Below are positions 11,297 to 24,100 of a stretch of DNA of 64,000 bases, one piece after another (position 1 is the stretch's first letter; each line of letters starts with the position of its first letter). Source of the stretch: Botrytis cinerea B05.10 (Eukaryota; Ascomycota; Leotiomycetes; Helotiales; Sclerotiniaceae); NCBI RefSeq assembly GCF_000143535.2, contig NC_037324.1, positions 868,001-932,000 on the forward strand, given 5' to 3'. A program made the position numbers and the translations under genes. The notes under the pieces were generated by a model, which saw nothing but the letters and a program-made list of their open reading frames with translations, was not told the DNA's origin and made no database searches.

Positions 11297-13729
11297 ATGC
11301 GTTTTGGTCAGACATTGAAGAAGTCAATCTATCCGCCGTGGAAGGACCAATACATCGATTATGCGAAGCTTAAACACCTCTTACGAGAAGATTCAGCATC
11401 GGAGGGTGACGACAGGCCGTGGACCGCAGATGATGAAACTAAATTCTGCGAGGAGATCCTAAATGTCCAATTGGAAAAGATCGCATCTTTTCAAGAATCT
11501 ACATTCAAAAAATTGGAACAGCGTGCTAATACGACTGGAGAGAAACTCAAAGAGCTCGCGCCAGAAGACGGGAAATCGAAAGACGATCTTCTTACCTCCA
11601 AATTCAAGAAGATTGAGGAGGAGCTCGATGCGATCATCAATGATACAAAGGAATTGAAGAAATACAGCAGCATTAATTATACCGCCTTCTTGAAGATTGT
11701 CAAGAAACATGATCGCAAGAGGGGCAACAACTATAAGATTAGGCCGATGGTACAAATGAGTTTGCAGAAGAGGCCTTTCAATTCGGAACAGGGCTATTCA
11801 GCATTGCTCAACCAGTTGTCGATGATGTACTTTGTCGTTCGCCAACAGCTGGACGATAATACGGATCCTGCAGTAACTTCGTCCTCTGATGTTCAATCGC
11901 AACCACAAACACCAGAGAAGTACACTGCGTACAAATGTAAGTAGGTTAGATCATCTCACGAGTTCGTATACTAATAAACCTCTTTGTAGTTTGGGTTCAC
12001 TCCGATAATCTTCTGGAAGTCAAGACCTATATCCTTCGTCGACTTCCCGCTGTGGTATATAGCGAACCGTCCTCGAAAAGCCCCGAGCCTCAAGCCGACC
12101 CGACTCTCAATTCTCTCTATTTCGATAGCCCGGATTTCACGCTCTACGACCAAAAGAGGGAAAAGAAGGAAAATGCTACATCACTGCGGATAAGATGGTA
12201 TGGCCAACTGAAGGACAACCCAGAGCTTCACTTTGAACAGAAGATTGTACATGAGAATGGCACCAGCGAAGAAAAGAAGCTTTTGATAAAGGAAAAGTAT
12301 ATCGACTCCTTTATCAAAGGCGAATACAAAATGGAGAAGAGTATACAAAAGATGGAACGACAAGGGCTGCCAGAAACAAGAATCGAGGCCTTCAAAAAAA
12401 CTGTGAACGATATTCAATCACTGATCAAGGAGAACGGCTTACAACCGATCTTGCGAGCCAATTACACTCGAACTGCCTTTCAAAAGCCATTGGACGACAA
12501 AGTTAGGATATCTATTGATACTCAGTTGGCATTCATCCGTGAAGACTGTATAGACGAGGACCGTCCTTGCAGAGATCCCAAGAGCTGGCACCGACGCGAC
12601 ATTGATAGTAGTGCCATGTCATACCCATTCAGCAACATAAACCAAGGAGAGATATCGAGATTCCCATATTCGGTGTTGGAAATCAAAGTTAAGGATGATG
12701 CAACCAAGAAGCAGCCTCAATGGGTACAGGATTTGATGGGTTCGCATCTTGTGTACGCAGCGCCAGGCTTCTCTAAATTCCTTCAAGGTGCTGTATCCCT
12801 CTTCGAAGATAACGTCAACGATTATCCTTCATGGCATGGAAACTTAACGGATGATATTCGCAAAGACCCACAAGCGGCATGGGAAGAAGATCAATCTCGA
12901 AAAGCAAAGCAGGCCGAGAACGATCTTGTAATCGGTAGCTTCATTGGAACTTCTCAAAAAGCAAGCGCAAGTTTTAAACCTGCTGTGAGCTCGCCGGTAG
13001 GCAAGTCATATATGGAGGAGAGAATGATTGCTGAGGAGAGAGCTGGTAGAAGATCCAATTTGGATGGTCCTACCGCTTCTGGAGATGCTGGCAATGACGA
13101 AGACGAAACTGGAGGCTCAAGTAACCAAGGTGGATATGGCACCCTGGCATCTGTATTTCCATCTTTCTCCCTCTCGCGTTATGCCCAATCGCGCCGATCG
13201 AAAAGTTTTCAATTGCCTCCTGGTGTTACTAAACCTACTCAATTCATCAAGGATTCAGGTCCATTACAAGTTGAACCTAAAGTTTGGCTGGCCAATGAAC
13301 GTACATTTTTGAAATGGCAACACATATGCATATTATTGGGGTCTCTTGCTGTTAGTTTATACACCGCTGCAGGAGAGGATGAAATTGCAGAAGCTATGGG
13401 TATTGCATATATTGTTATTGCCATCTTTGCTGGAAGTTGGGGCTACTGGATGCATTACACGCGGCGACAGATGATTGTTGACAGAAGCGGAAAAGATTTC
13501 GATAATTTGATTGGACCAATGATTGTCAGCGCTGCCCTTATGGTTTCCTTATTGCTCAATTTCTTCTTCAAGGTAAGCTTCCGCAACAGATTATCAAGTG
13601 GAAGGTGATAGCTAACTAATATGCGTGTAGTATAAACAAGCTATGGCAAAGTACCGAGAAGATGGACTTGATTCAGCCAACATGATGTTGGCTAATCAAA
13701 CGGCAGAGGAATTCAAGATCGATTTGTAA
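11297..13729 (+). CDS. Vacuolar transporter chaperone, Vtc2/Vtc3-type (SPX-VTC-DUF202)
   Basis: Subunit of the vacuolar VTC complex that makes polyphosphate from ATP and passes it into the vacuole. Three exons: 11297-11936, 11990-13572, 13631-13729; 773 residues. Residues 1 to about 205 are an SPX domain with the basic inositol-pyrophosphate-binding stretch KIVKKHDRKRG. About 214-520 is the VTC core, keeping LRIRWYG and the late YSVLEIKVK strand. A Ser-rich linker follows. The C-terminal DUF202 membrane part has three hydrophobic segments (around ICILLGSLAVSLYTA, IAYIVIAIFAGSWGYW and MIVSAALMVSLLLNFFF). The N-terminus with IYPPWKDQYIDYAKLK resembles yeast Vtc2/Vtc3 rather than Vtc4, so I call it the regulatory rather than the catalytic subunit. 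The final exon is short but conserved in style and in phase. A GCACGTGGG box upstream fits phosphate control. Confidence 0.92.
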
Positions 13730-14508
13730 ATAAATGTATGGTTGAGGGGTAGTGGATCCTTTCGCTGTATGTTCCGAGCGAGCTTGAGCTTCTAGCACTG
13801 CATATGTATACCAAGTTGTTTGCTCAATTGTACAGTAGATATTTTTAAAGATGTAGTAATACCCCAATTTATAACTTGGCATCATGAACTGACACGACTG
13901 AAATGTACTCCGCAAGGGGAGCAATGAAGAAGGCACCTACTCGGTGATTTCCATGAATGCATCTAGATCAACTCCCCAAGCATGAATACGTGCTTTCCCG
14001 TGAAATAGCCGGGTGATAACCGAAGAGATAGGGATGATAGGGATGTAATAACAAGGCTACAGTGGATATTTGAGACTCGGCCATCTCTTTTTTGCAACAT
14101 CATTTGTCCAACTTTTGTCTGGACAATGTTAACCACTTCGAACATATTGGTTTCCCCAGAGATCAGTATGATGAAGTGTGGCCTCGAGGAACTGCCGCAT
14201 CGGTTTGTATGGTTGTCTGTATGAAGACCCAAAATATTCCATCATACTTGACTTTTTATTATTACTCGTTCATCTGTCATTCAGCCTTGCTGCCTTTGAG
14301 GAATTCGTTACACCAGACCTGGATTGGAGTGAGCTTGTGAATTCATGAATGAGAGATTTAATCAATCACTGATTACGATTAAAAAGAACTCGATTGCGAA
14401 TGAATGTGAGGCGATTAGAGAAATTGGAAATTGAGACTGGAAATTTGATAATTCGACAAGGAAACAACAGTGAGAGGCAACAGTGAGGCATTGAGAGATA
14501 GGTCGACA
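13730..14508. other. Intergenic, nothing recognised
   Basis: VTC 3' flank and upstream region of the next plus-strand gene. Short frames on both strands lack ATG starts or domain features. AT-rich with no strong repeat. Confidence 0.6.
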
Positions 14509-17077
14509 ATGGTTGGCGTTAAGGACAAGATAGTCGGTTTGCTGAAGGGCAAGAAGAAGAGTGAGGAGGAATCAGAGTTAGAGCCAGAAATTGAGGAGGA
14601 ATTTGAACAGAGACCGAGGAGAGAGCGCAGAAAACATCGGAGAAGTAGGAGAAATCGAGAGAAACACTCAAGGGATGGAGAGGACGAGGGTGATGGATAT
14701 GGTTCGATTTCTTCCCGCAAACATCGAAATCGAGACAATAGAGATCGCGAAGATGATGAAAATCCTCGCAGACATCATTCGGTCAATTTGAGTGCCTCGA
14801 CTTCTCGTTCACCACATACAGATTATCGACGTCGCGCAGATGATGAATCTCATTCGAATAGATTAAACAATCCTACCTCTCTTTCGCCTCACCATGCAAG
14901 ACCTAGTACAGGCAAATCTTCAAAATATGCAGAGGAGGGTGTAAGAGCGCCCAAGGTTAACTCATTGATGGAATGGCCACCTGTTGACTTATCAAACGAC
15001 GCCGAATTGTCACAAGGAAAAGCGATGCAATTGATTGCTAATGGAGTTCCCGTTTTTAAAGGAACAATGGAATCGATCGCACATGCTTCCGACGAATACT
15101 TTGCGCTATATGCGACTTGTAATGGGAATGGAGGGGCTGGAAGTGATCGCGCGGAGATTTTTAGTAGGGCATTTATGGCCGATTCCATGCGGTTACAAGC
15201 GCCTGGTGAGGCAAATCGGCCATGGGAGTCTCTTGAGCAGCCTAGTATGGCTTTCTATTATGGCACGTTGAGAGGTACTATTACGTTGAATCACTGGTGC
15301 AGTGTAAATGGTAATCCACATGCCCCAATCGAGCTTCGCGATTCAGGTGTCCAAACGCTGAGGGATGTGGATTTGCAAATCATATTGGATCGCTTGATAT
15401 ACTTGGAAGCTGGGATTGATGATGAGAGTGAAGATATGTTATATAAGAGTTTATACAAAGTATTACTCAAGGATCTCGACAAATCCTTCATTGCCAAAAA
15501 GGGGATGGAGAAACAGATTGCGGATCTGATAATTGCGTTGTCAAGACGTGAATGGATTGATTTCAGTCAACCTAAAAATCATGTTGTGGCTAAGTTCTTT
15601 GCTGATGGGGCATATTCTGATCATGGAAGATATCGAGCGTTTTTTCACCAGTTACTATTGAGCATGGAGTTGGAATTGAGAATCCAGTCAAAACACCATT
15701 CGGAGGAAGCAAAAGAGAGGTTGTTGGCGCAATTACCACCGTGGATCTCTTGGGACCTAGCTGTTGCGAAGAAGTGGAGAGAGTGCATGACTATTGAAAA
15801 GTATAAAACTGGTGATGAATTTCAACAGAGTAGGTTTTCACATTTTCTTGGATTCTTTACGATAGGAGGCTGATTTCAATACAGTTAAATTCAGACTTCT
15901 AAAGAAGAGATCGCAAGTTAAAGCTTTGCGCAAATTCGCAAGAGCTATGAAGTGGCCCAATTTAGCGATGGTGGATGAAGCTCTAAAAGAGCTAGATCCA
16001 GATGCTTCACCTCTTGAAGATCGTTCTGCAGATGCTATGTCGTTTTGCACCGGCCTAATTCTACCCGGACCCACGCAACCGTGGCTTCTTATGAACACTT
16101 TGATCGACTGTGATGAAGATGGAGGTGTTGACCTTGGGGGTCTTACGCATATGTATCCGAACTCCGGCTTTCAATACAGAGGTAGTACGTTCTGGGCATC
16201 AACTTCTATTGTTGGTAAAGTTCTTGCTCCCACCTGTCAAGAGATTGCAGGTTGGGTTGGCCCAGCTCTCGCTTCCACGGATATCGAACGCACTCAAGTG
16301 TTGCGGATTCGTCAACGTGTGACTCCTCAAGTTATTACCAAGACCGACGTCCTAAGCATGCGAGTTCGATCTGATCCTCTTGGTCCCCCTGACCCTGGCG
16401 ATCCAGTCTATCCCGTCAGTGAATTTGTGTTACCCAAGCTAGACTTGGTCTCACCACCTATAGATAACATTCGCATTGAAAAATTAGCATTCGAAGTAGC
16501 AAAACCAAATCAGCAGCTCGACGGCGGATCTCCAAAGAGAAGTAGTGAAATAGGAAAGAGACCGCCTACTTATGATGCCTGTGTGGTTTTTGCTAGAAAA
16601 GGCCAATCGCATTGGTTGAGATTAGCTCATGATGTTTCATTCATCACCGCATATCCTTGTTCCAATGGTCCTCATCCTCTTTTCTTCGATTATGTGTATA
16701 AGATTGCGCGCATGAATCAATTGCTCGATATACATAATTGGGCAGGTGTTGGCGGGGATAATTTAAACGAGGATCTACAGTTAGGATGGGCGCCGGAACC
16801 CGAGGAACTTGGGGTTCAGGGGAGTTGGGAAGAAGGTTACGATTGGAAGGGAGCAAAGTGGAGCTTTAAGGAACTTATGGAGGGGGTGGATAAGGATACG
16901 GTATTGGTGATCGAGGCTTGGGGCGTGGAGGATAATGAATGTATGGCGAGAGCGTGGTGTAGTCATTGGGGATTGAATGCGGTGGTGGCGGTGGTGGGGA
17001 AGTCGTGTTTGAGTTGTGCGGTTAGGGAGGCGTATGCGGCGGCGATTAATGTGGTTATTTTTGTGGGGAGGGAGTGA
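14509..17077 (+). CDS. Conserved-looking hypothetical protein, 837 residues
   Basis: I do not recognise this protein. Two exons: 14509-15829 and 15885-17077, joined in phase across a 55-bp intron with a GTAGGT donor and ACAG acceptor. Residues 1-150 are disordered, charged and Arg/Glu/Ser-rich, beginning with a short lysine-rich helix (GLLKGKKK). From about 155 (MEWPPVDLSNDAELSQGKAM) to the end is a well-folded-looking region with many aromatic and Trp residues, an IIDLIIAL-type helix set, and a Cys-rich, hydrophobic C-terminus around CSHWGLNAVVAVVGKSCLSC. There is no signal peptide and no clear membrane span. ATG 14509 is the first in-frame ATG; the frame is open upstream only through a GTG. 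It could be a lineage-wide fungal protein of unknown function. Confidence 0.85.
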
Positions 17078-17904
17078 GGGGAAGGGAAGGTATGAGGGAA
17101 GGTGATTGGGAGAATCTTGGGGGGGAGTTGTATTATACTTTGGGAGTTTCAATGGTGTTAACGGGAGGGGGGGGGCTTCTACTGTGCTTTAAAAGCATCA
17201 ACTGGGTGGGATAGAGTTGGGTGGAGTAGGAGAATATACCAGGGTTCTTTATTATTTAGCGGGATTTAGAGGTCTAGGAGCGGTTGGGATAGAGGATAAG
17301 TGCCATGATTCGTTATGGGATGATATGGTGATATGATCGGACATCCTTCATACTACGATAGTCAGTTAGTCAATTAGTCAGTTAGTCAATTAATGAATGG
17401 AATTGCGAAACTATCAGATTTCTTGTAGGGAATTTTCATTGGGGCTAAGTTGTAGGTGGGAAGTGGTATGGGGGGTTTTTGGATCTCGATGTTTGGGGAG
17501 GTAAATGAGGGAGGTAGACGAGGTGTTCTAATGTATGCGGAGAGAAATTTAAGGGGCTTGCCTGCTCTTTCTCTTCCGCCAAAAGATGAAAATTTGAAGA
17601 GATAAATTATAGATATACACAAACATATATAACCCAAACAAACAATCACAAACCCCCACCCACTATCTAATAAATCACGACTCGTCAAGTGATCATGAAA
17701 TTTGCTATGTTATGATTTGATTTGATTCGTTTTGTTTTGATACGTTGTGATATATGCAATGCTATGCTATGCTATGATATGATATGAAGATACAAACAAC
17801 CCACCCGATTTTCTCTCTCTCCATAACGCCGTCATGTCGTGCGTGTTATTCCGTGCATTTCATTATTAGACTGTGGTGTATCGATCGGTATTTTCTTACC
17901 CTTT

Positions 17905-17942
<38 letters not shown>

Positions 17943-18082
17943 ACTTCCTTACTTCCTTTCTCGAATCTGCTTTTCATCCTCTTTCTCTCTTTTCTCTTCG
18001 TGTTTTGCGGTGCGGTAAACGTATTATGTAGTTTGTATTTATACAATTCTCTTTTCTGCTTCCCCCCCCCCCTTTCCCCCGG
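17078..18082. other. Intergenic, low-complexity sequence
   Basis: Convergent 3' flanks of the unknown gene and BET1. It contains a G-rich stretch (17165-17175), GTTAGTCAATTAGTCA repeats around 17358-17395, GCTAT/GATAT repeats around 17757-17785, a TC microsatellite and a C-run at 18063-18072. No gene supported. Confidence 0.65.
17909..17937. repeat. (TC)n microsatellite
   Basis: An uninterrupted run of about 14 TC dinucleotides downstream of BET1's stop codon, set in a longer pyrimidine-rich tract. Confidence 0.85.
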
Positions 18083-19137
18083 CTAAAAAACCCACACCCA
18101 GAAAAACAACCCAAACACCGCTGCGAAAAACAAAATCCACACTTTCCAACTCACCCCCGTCTTCTGGCTCATGATCAACATGCGATTCATGGTTCCTCGA
18201 ATGCGCACGCGGGCGCCTTCGAAATTATCGTTCATTTTTTCGGCGAGCGCAGAGGATTCGCGGATTTCGTCGCCGATGGCGATGGTCATCTGCGGGGATG
18301 ATGGGGTTAGGGTAGGGTGGGAAAGAGGGGAGAGAGGGGGAGAACGTACGGATTTCAGTTGTCGCACTTTTCCCATGATACCTTCGACTTGGTCGTTGTT
18401 TTGACTTTCGAGTTCGTTGAGTACGGCGTCGCTGTATTGGCCCCTGGGGACATACGGAGCGCTGGTTAGTTTGTTTTGTTTTGTGCTGTGTATGGGTATG
18501 GGTATGGGTATGGGAATGGGAATGACAAGGTGGGTTGTAGGGGGTTTCAGAGGGAGATGTGTGCACTTGCATTCATCATGTCCCATCATATGCTTTCGTG
18601 TCCTCCTAATCTCCCTCTCTCCAATTCCCTCACTCTTTCCAAAACTAGAACAGCACAACACAACACAACATAACATAAACCCACAATCTATCATCAAGTA
18701 CATACCTACTATTCGGCGTCGCGCTCCTAAACCCCTGCGCACTCCCCGCTCTATCCTCTCTCTCTCCATACCCCCCTCCCGAATACCCTCCTACACTCCC
18801 TCCCCCATTATACCCATACCCCCTAGGCGCCGGACTCGAGCTCGCATTCCTGGGACTGGCGCCCGCGTTATAGTTTTCGAAAAGCGCACTGCGCGGATCG
18901 CGTTGATGGAGAGACGATGCGCCGAATCTGTGGAGATGCCCGAGAATATCAATATGGATTATTCAAATGTATTGAGATGAGAGTATTGGCATTGCGGAGC
19001 AGATGAGAATAAGATGTTTTTTGAGAGGGAATTTTGGCCATGCGCATAAGATGTACTTCGTATCTATGGATCATGAATTCCGAATCCCCAGTTCCGTGTT
19101 TGCGAATTATACCTACATACCTGCCTACCTACCGCAT
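18083..19137 (-). CDS. BET1: BET1-type R/Q-SNARE of ER-Golgi transport
   Basis: Small tail-anchored SNARE that helps fuse ER-derived COPII vesicles with the Golgi. Minus-strand exons: 19133-19137, 18706-18927, 18443-18350 and 18289-18083, giving 175 residues with every junction in phase. The N-terminal region is Gly/Ser/Tyr-rich after SSLHQRDPRSALFENYN. The SNARE helix runs from QYSDAVLNELESQNNDQVEG to about VRIRGTMNRML, with the central glutamine typical of Qc SNAREs. The C-terminal anchor is WKVWILFFAAVFGLFFWVWV. The first coding exon is inferred: the frame upstream of 18927 reaches a TGA without any ATG, and ATGCG at 19137-19133 followed by GTAGGT is in the right phase (giving MRFGASS). 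That start is the least certain part; exons 2-4 are firm. Confidence 0.88.
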
Positions 19138-20072
19138 AGATTGCAGAAAGGGACGACGGACGGGATGCGCAAAGTCTCAGATTGCATAGCTAGCAAGAGC
19201 AAGAAAAAGAAACCATACACACCTATTCGCCATGATTTCGTCAAATATATCAAGTACAAAGCTGCGATCCGATTGTGTGTGAAGATAAATCAACCCCCTT
19301 CGCAATCAACAAGATAAGAAATCTAGTCTTCGTCTTTATCACTCGCCCTCGCAATCGCAATCGGGAGATGTGTTCGCTTGCTTGTTGACGGATATGGTGT
19401 TTTATATCGTGTCACTCCTCGAATAATGGTGTTTCGAAACGCAGCATGGACGAACGGGAGATAAAAGTCTAGAATCTGGCGTGATGGAATAGCTATCTTG
19501 GTAGTTTGAAGGAGAATGCGGTAACGGGTTTGGAGTTTGAGAAAATTGGACATTATCCTGGTTCTTTAATATGGGATCCTGTGGGTTTTCTTTATCTGGT
19601 TTATCATGATGGGATTTCCAGTCTGTGCAGAAAAAATTACGAGGAAGGTTTGCAAGGCTGACTGCAAATGGGAAATGGGATTGTTTTGTTTGTTTGTTTG
19701 TTTGTTTGCTTGTTTGTTTTGCTTGGTTTGTTTACTTTTCACTTGGGCAAATTTCGTGGTTTTGGAGATTTGAACTGGATGCAATGTGCAATGGACGCCC
19801 CTTTTGTTTGGTATCTAGAAGTACACACATGCTTGTGCTGAAAAACATCTTCCCTCCAACCCCTCCCCCCAGTTCCCTTGATGTCCCATATCAATCGTTC
19901 AAATCATATGCCTAGCGTCGTGAAATTTTGGTGAAGAAACGGAAAGATGTGGTATCATTAAGTACGAGCGTGAATGCGATGATGGAAAAGGTCTTGAAAT
20001 TCGGCGAAAATGAGTGATTATCGAGTGAATCGAATTCCTCCAATCTACCAAAAATGCAATCGTCATTCTCCC
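19138..20072. other. Intergenic, no gene seen
   Basis: Upstream region of BET1 and 3' flank of CHZ1. A TTTG-rich microsatellite occupies 19687-19720. Small frames on both strands have no recognisable features. Confidence 0.6.
19687..19720. repeat. (TTTG)n microsatellite
   Basis: About eight TTTG/TTGT units with one C substitution (GCTTG). Confidence 0.8.
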
Positions 20073-20521
20073 TTAGTTTCCGCCCATCTCATCATCTTCC
20101 TCGCCCTCAGATTGAAAGTCATCATCCTCATCCTCATCATCGTCGGCTGGAAGATCTTTGGCAGCGGCAGCAAAGTCGATTTGCTTGCCACGAGTGCGAC
20201 GACCTTGAATGATATTCGATTTGTCGATTTCGTTGTCTGAAGCTTCCTCCTCGACCTCTTCAGCTATGTATGTTGTCAATTCATGATCAAGAAGTAGCAG
20301 TGTCAAGTCCTTGAGAGTTTACCTGGCGGTGGGGCATCCTAAGAAGTATTGTCAGTAGGAGACAATATGCAGTACTCTCGAGTATAACTTACATCATCAA
20401 CTTCCTCCTCGCTGGAGCTATCATCGCCGCCCTCACCCATGGTGACATCTTGGGGCTCAGCAGCACTCTTGCCTTTGCCTTTATCGCCGATGGCGGCCGC
20501 AGAACCGGTTTGTGCAGACAT
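20073..20521 (-). CDS. CHZ1: Histone H2A.Z-specific chaperone Chz1
   Basis: Nuclear chaperone that binds H2A.Z-H2B dimers and delivers them to the SWR1 remodeller. Minus-strand exons: 20521-20393, 20338-20323 (16 nt) and 20263-20073, in phase, 111 residues. The N-terminal half is low complexity with acidic runs (GEGGDDSSSEEEVDD). The CHZ motif is clear: EIDKSNIIQGRRTRGKQIDF. The C-terminus is a strongly acidic tail (DDDEDEDDDFQSEGEEDDE). Size and layout match the fungal family. It is divergent from AMD1 with about 0.6 kb between start codons. The tiny middle exon encodes only DAPPP and is supported by phase and good GT/AG sites. Confidence 0.92.
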
Positions 20522-21146
20522 CTTTGTGAGAGGATTGGTAAAAAGCTAGCTGTTGTTGTTTTGGGGTAACGGGAAGAAGGGTTGAAGTTGGGGAAGGTGA
20601 CAAAGATTGAATCGGCGACAGGAAAGTAACTAGGGTCGGGTGGTGGATGGCACGGTCCTTCGCAGCTAGTACACCAGTACTCACTCAATAGCTGCTAGAT
20701 GGTATTTGTTGTCACCACTCTACATGCAAAGAATCATTATTTGGGCAAAGTCAAAGTTCATGAAGAGGGAGACGCGAAGATTGTAGCTGGGCCAAGAAAG
20801 ATTCCCTGGTCTTTGATTTGTCGAAATGTACCGATTTGTGAATTTATATCAGCTATCAGTACACTCCATATGTAGGTATCCATAGTAGGCCACCTGGTGG
20901 ACGGATTAGCAGGCCTTTCGCGACGGCCGCCGGAGTGCTTTCTTAGCCCCAGGAACATAAAGATTTAAGGTTAAACAACCAACTTTCTGCAATCACTCAC
21001 CCTTGAAGATTTGCTTCTTGCTTCTTGCTTCTTGCTTCCGCTTTCCCACTTCCGCTTGTTTGATCAGACCGTATAATCCGAGTACTGGCCAGACGGCAAG
21101 AAACAACAATCTTCTCGGTGCCATCGAGGATAAGCAAGAAACAAGC
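20522..21146. promoter_or_regulatory. Shared upstream region between divergent CHZ1 and AMD1
   Basis: Contains the start-proximal sequences of both genes, so it presumably holds both promoters. Four copies of the 7-mer TTGCTTC at 21011-21038 sit in a pyrimidine-rich tract about 110 bp upstream of the AMD1 start. No coding sequence recognised. Confidence 0.5.
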
Positions 21147-24100
21147 ATGCCTGGTAAGGACATAAGATTTGGCGTTACATAGCTTCACTCCAACCCCGCG
21201 TTGCAGGGTACACAAAATATGAGGGGCTAACATATTTTATCCAGATTCATCGTCAGAGCAGAACCCTTCAAAACTACCTTCCTCCCCCAGAGTTCCTTCC
21301 AAACTAGCATTTTCCAATATGTCAGACATAGATAATGATATCGCGGAGGAGGGCTATGTCGGGGCCATTGAAGATCTAGTGGAGGAGCCAGACGACATGC
21401 TTCCAGAGGCAGCTCTCCTATCTGATGATACACCCGGCCTCGAAACTCCCATGTCTCAGAGTGGAATGTTAGCTCGAGACAAGCAAAAGAAAACGGCATA
21501 CTTCGATTATCTTGCAGAGAAGGAGATGAGTCAGGCAGATGCCAAATTATTCTTCCAACGCAGCCAGTTGGAAGGCAACAAAGCTGGCAGTGGCAGCAAT
21601 TGGGGTAATTCTCAGAAGTCTGCAGTTCCGAGTCCTGTGTTAAAGCCCAGATCCTTCCCTAACATTATAGACTCCGAACAAGGAGGATTGAATAGATCTG
21701 GAAGTCAAGCTTCGGGAAAGAGCACACAAAATCTCCCAAATCTCAACAAACTCAGAACTGCTCCTCCTATTGGTCTGGCAGACCTTGGAAAGCATCCTGA
21801 GAGCGCTGTAATTCAAGAACCGAGTCTTGCTGCAGGCACCTTTGTTCATACTCCCGGATTACACGATAGACGAGAATATCTTCTTAAAGCAGACAAGGAA
21901 GCTAGAGATCATGCAGCTCACCCAGAACTTCCTCACGAACCTAAACCATTGCTAGAAATGGAAGGATTGCATGGTGCAGGTGCCGGTGTTGGCCTTGGTT
22001 CTGGTGCAGGCGGCTTCGCCGATTCCGACGCCCACATAACTGCAGAACTCGCATCCATCTACACTAATATTCAAAAAGTGATAGACATTAGGCACAAATA
22101 CATTCGCCTGTCGCTACAAGAAGATGGTGATAATCCTAAAGACGATCCGAACTGGAGTATCTATCCACCGCCGCCCGAGCCATCTTGGCACGACGAGAGA
22201 GCAGCAACAAATGCAAGAAATAGTACAACCAATAGCATGGCGAACAGCATGGTATTGTCACCTCAAGCTGAAGCTCATAGCCATCAGCGAACAATCAGCG
22301 GTGCAGCATCAGAATTGTCACAAGCCCAGGGTACTAGTGCACGCAGTGCCCCCAAAACTCCCCTGCGTAAAAGAAAACCCGGGCAAGACATTGGTTCTGA
22401 CTTCGAAATGGAAGATCTACTTCCACTTCCTCCACCTGGAGAAATGACCTTCAGACTTGATGGAAGTGGAGTGTTCCAGGTCTACGAAAACTCAAAGCTT
22501 CAAGAGCTTGAACAACCCGTAATCAACATCCCTGATATCAGAGAATTCTACATGGACTTGGAACAAATTCTCAATGTTTCATCTGATGGCCCAAGTAAAA
22601 GTTTTGCTTATCGTCGTTTGCAGTATTTGGAGGGCAAATTCAATCTTTACGTTCTTCTCAATGAATATCAAGAAATGGCGGACAGTAAACGTGTACCACA
22701 CAGAGATTTCTACAATGTTAGAAAGGTTGATACTCACGTTCATCACTCCGCCTGTATGAATCAAAAGCATCTGCTTAGATTCATTAAGAGTAAGATGAAG
22801 AAAAATCCTGATGAAATTGTCATGTTCAGAGATGGTAAACATCTCACGTTAGCCGAGGTTTTTCAAAGTATCAATTTGACTTCTTATGATTTGAGTATCG
22901 ATACTCTCGATATGCACGTACGTTGATGATTTCTTGGATCTTGTTACACTTTTCTAATTACTTTCCAGGCTCACACCGATTCTTTCCATCGATTCGACAA
23001 ATTCAATCTGAAATATAATCCTGTTGGGGAATCTCGATTAAGAACGATTTTCTTGAAGACAGACAATTTCATAAACGGAAGATATCTGGCAGAAATCACT
23101 AAAGAGGTCATATCAGATCTTGAATCAAGCAAGTATCAAATGGTTGAATGGCGAATTTCCATCTACGGAAGAACTCTCGACGAATGGGACAAACTAGCAG
23201 CATGGGTTGTTGACAACAAACTATTCTCACACAACGTTCGATGGTTGATCCAGGTTCCACGACTGTTCGACGTTTACAAATCTAGTGGATTGATGGAGAA
23301 TTTCGAACAAGTTATCATAAACTTGTTTCAGCCTCTCTTCGAAGTAACCAAAGATCCATCTAGCCACCCAAAGCTTCACGTCTTCCTTCAACGAGTAATC
23401 GGATTTGATAGTGTAGATGATGAGAGTAAAGCCGAGCGAAGATTGTTCAAAAAGTTCCCTGTGCCAAAAGTATGGGACTCTAAGCAAAATCCTCCTTACA
23501 GCTATTGGATCTATTACCTCTTCGCCAACATTTCTTCTTTGAATGTGTGGCGCAAGCAGCGTGGCTTCAACACATTCTTGCTACGACCTCATTGTGGAGA
23601 AGCTGGTGATACTGATCATTTAGCTGCTGCGGTTCTTTGCTGTCACAGTATTAGTCATGGTTTGTTGCTTCGAAAAGTACCTTTGCTACAATACATCTTC
23701 TATCTCGAGCAGATTGGAGTAGCAATGTCGCCTTTGAGTAACAATGCACTATTCCTAGCATATGAAAGAAACCCTTTCCTTTCCTATTTTAAGAGAGGTC
23801 TCAATGTCTCTCTCTCTACCGATGATCCTCTGCAATTCGCTTTCACAAAAGAGCCACTTATCGAGGAATATTCGGTCGCTGCACAAATTTACAAGCTTAG
23901 CGCAGTGGATATGTGTGAACTGGCCAAAAATTCAGTCGTTCAAAGTGGCTTTGAACATTCTGTGAAGCAGAGATGGTTAGGTCCAGACTATGATCTACCC
24001 GGTGTAAAGGGTAATACTATGGCAAAGAGCAACGTCCCAAATATTAGGGAAGGCTTCCGACACGAGACATTGATGCAGGAGCTATCTATGTAAGTCAATA

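Noticed and set aside
18417..18980. Plus-strand frame of 187 codons over BET1
   Set aside because: Antisense shadow of BET1 exons and introns; low-complexity GMGMGMG run comes from a TATGGG repeat inside a BET1 intron.
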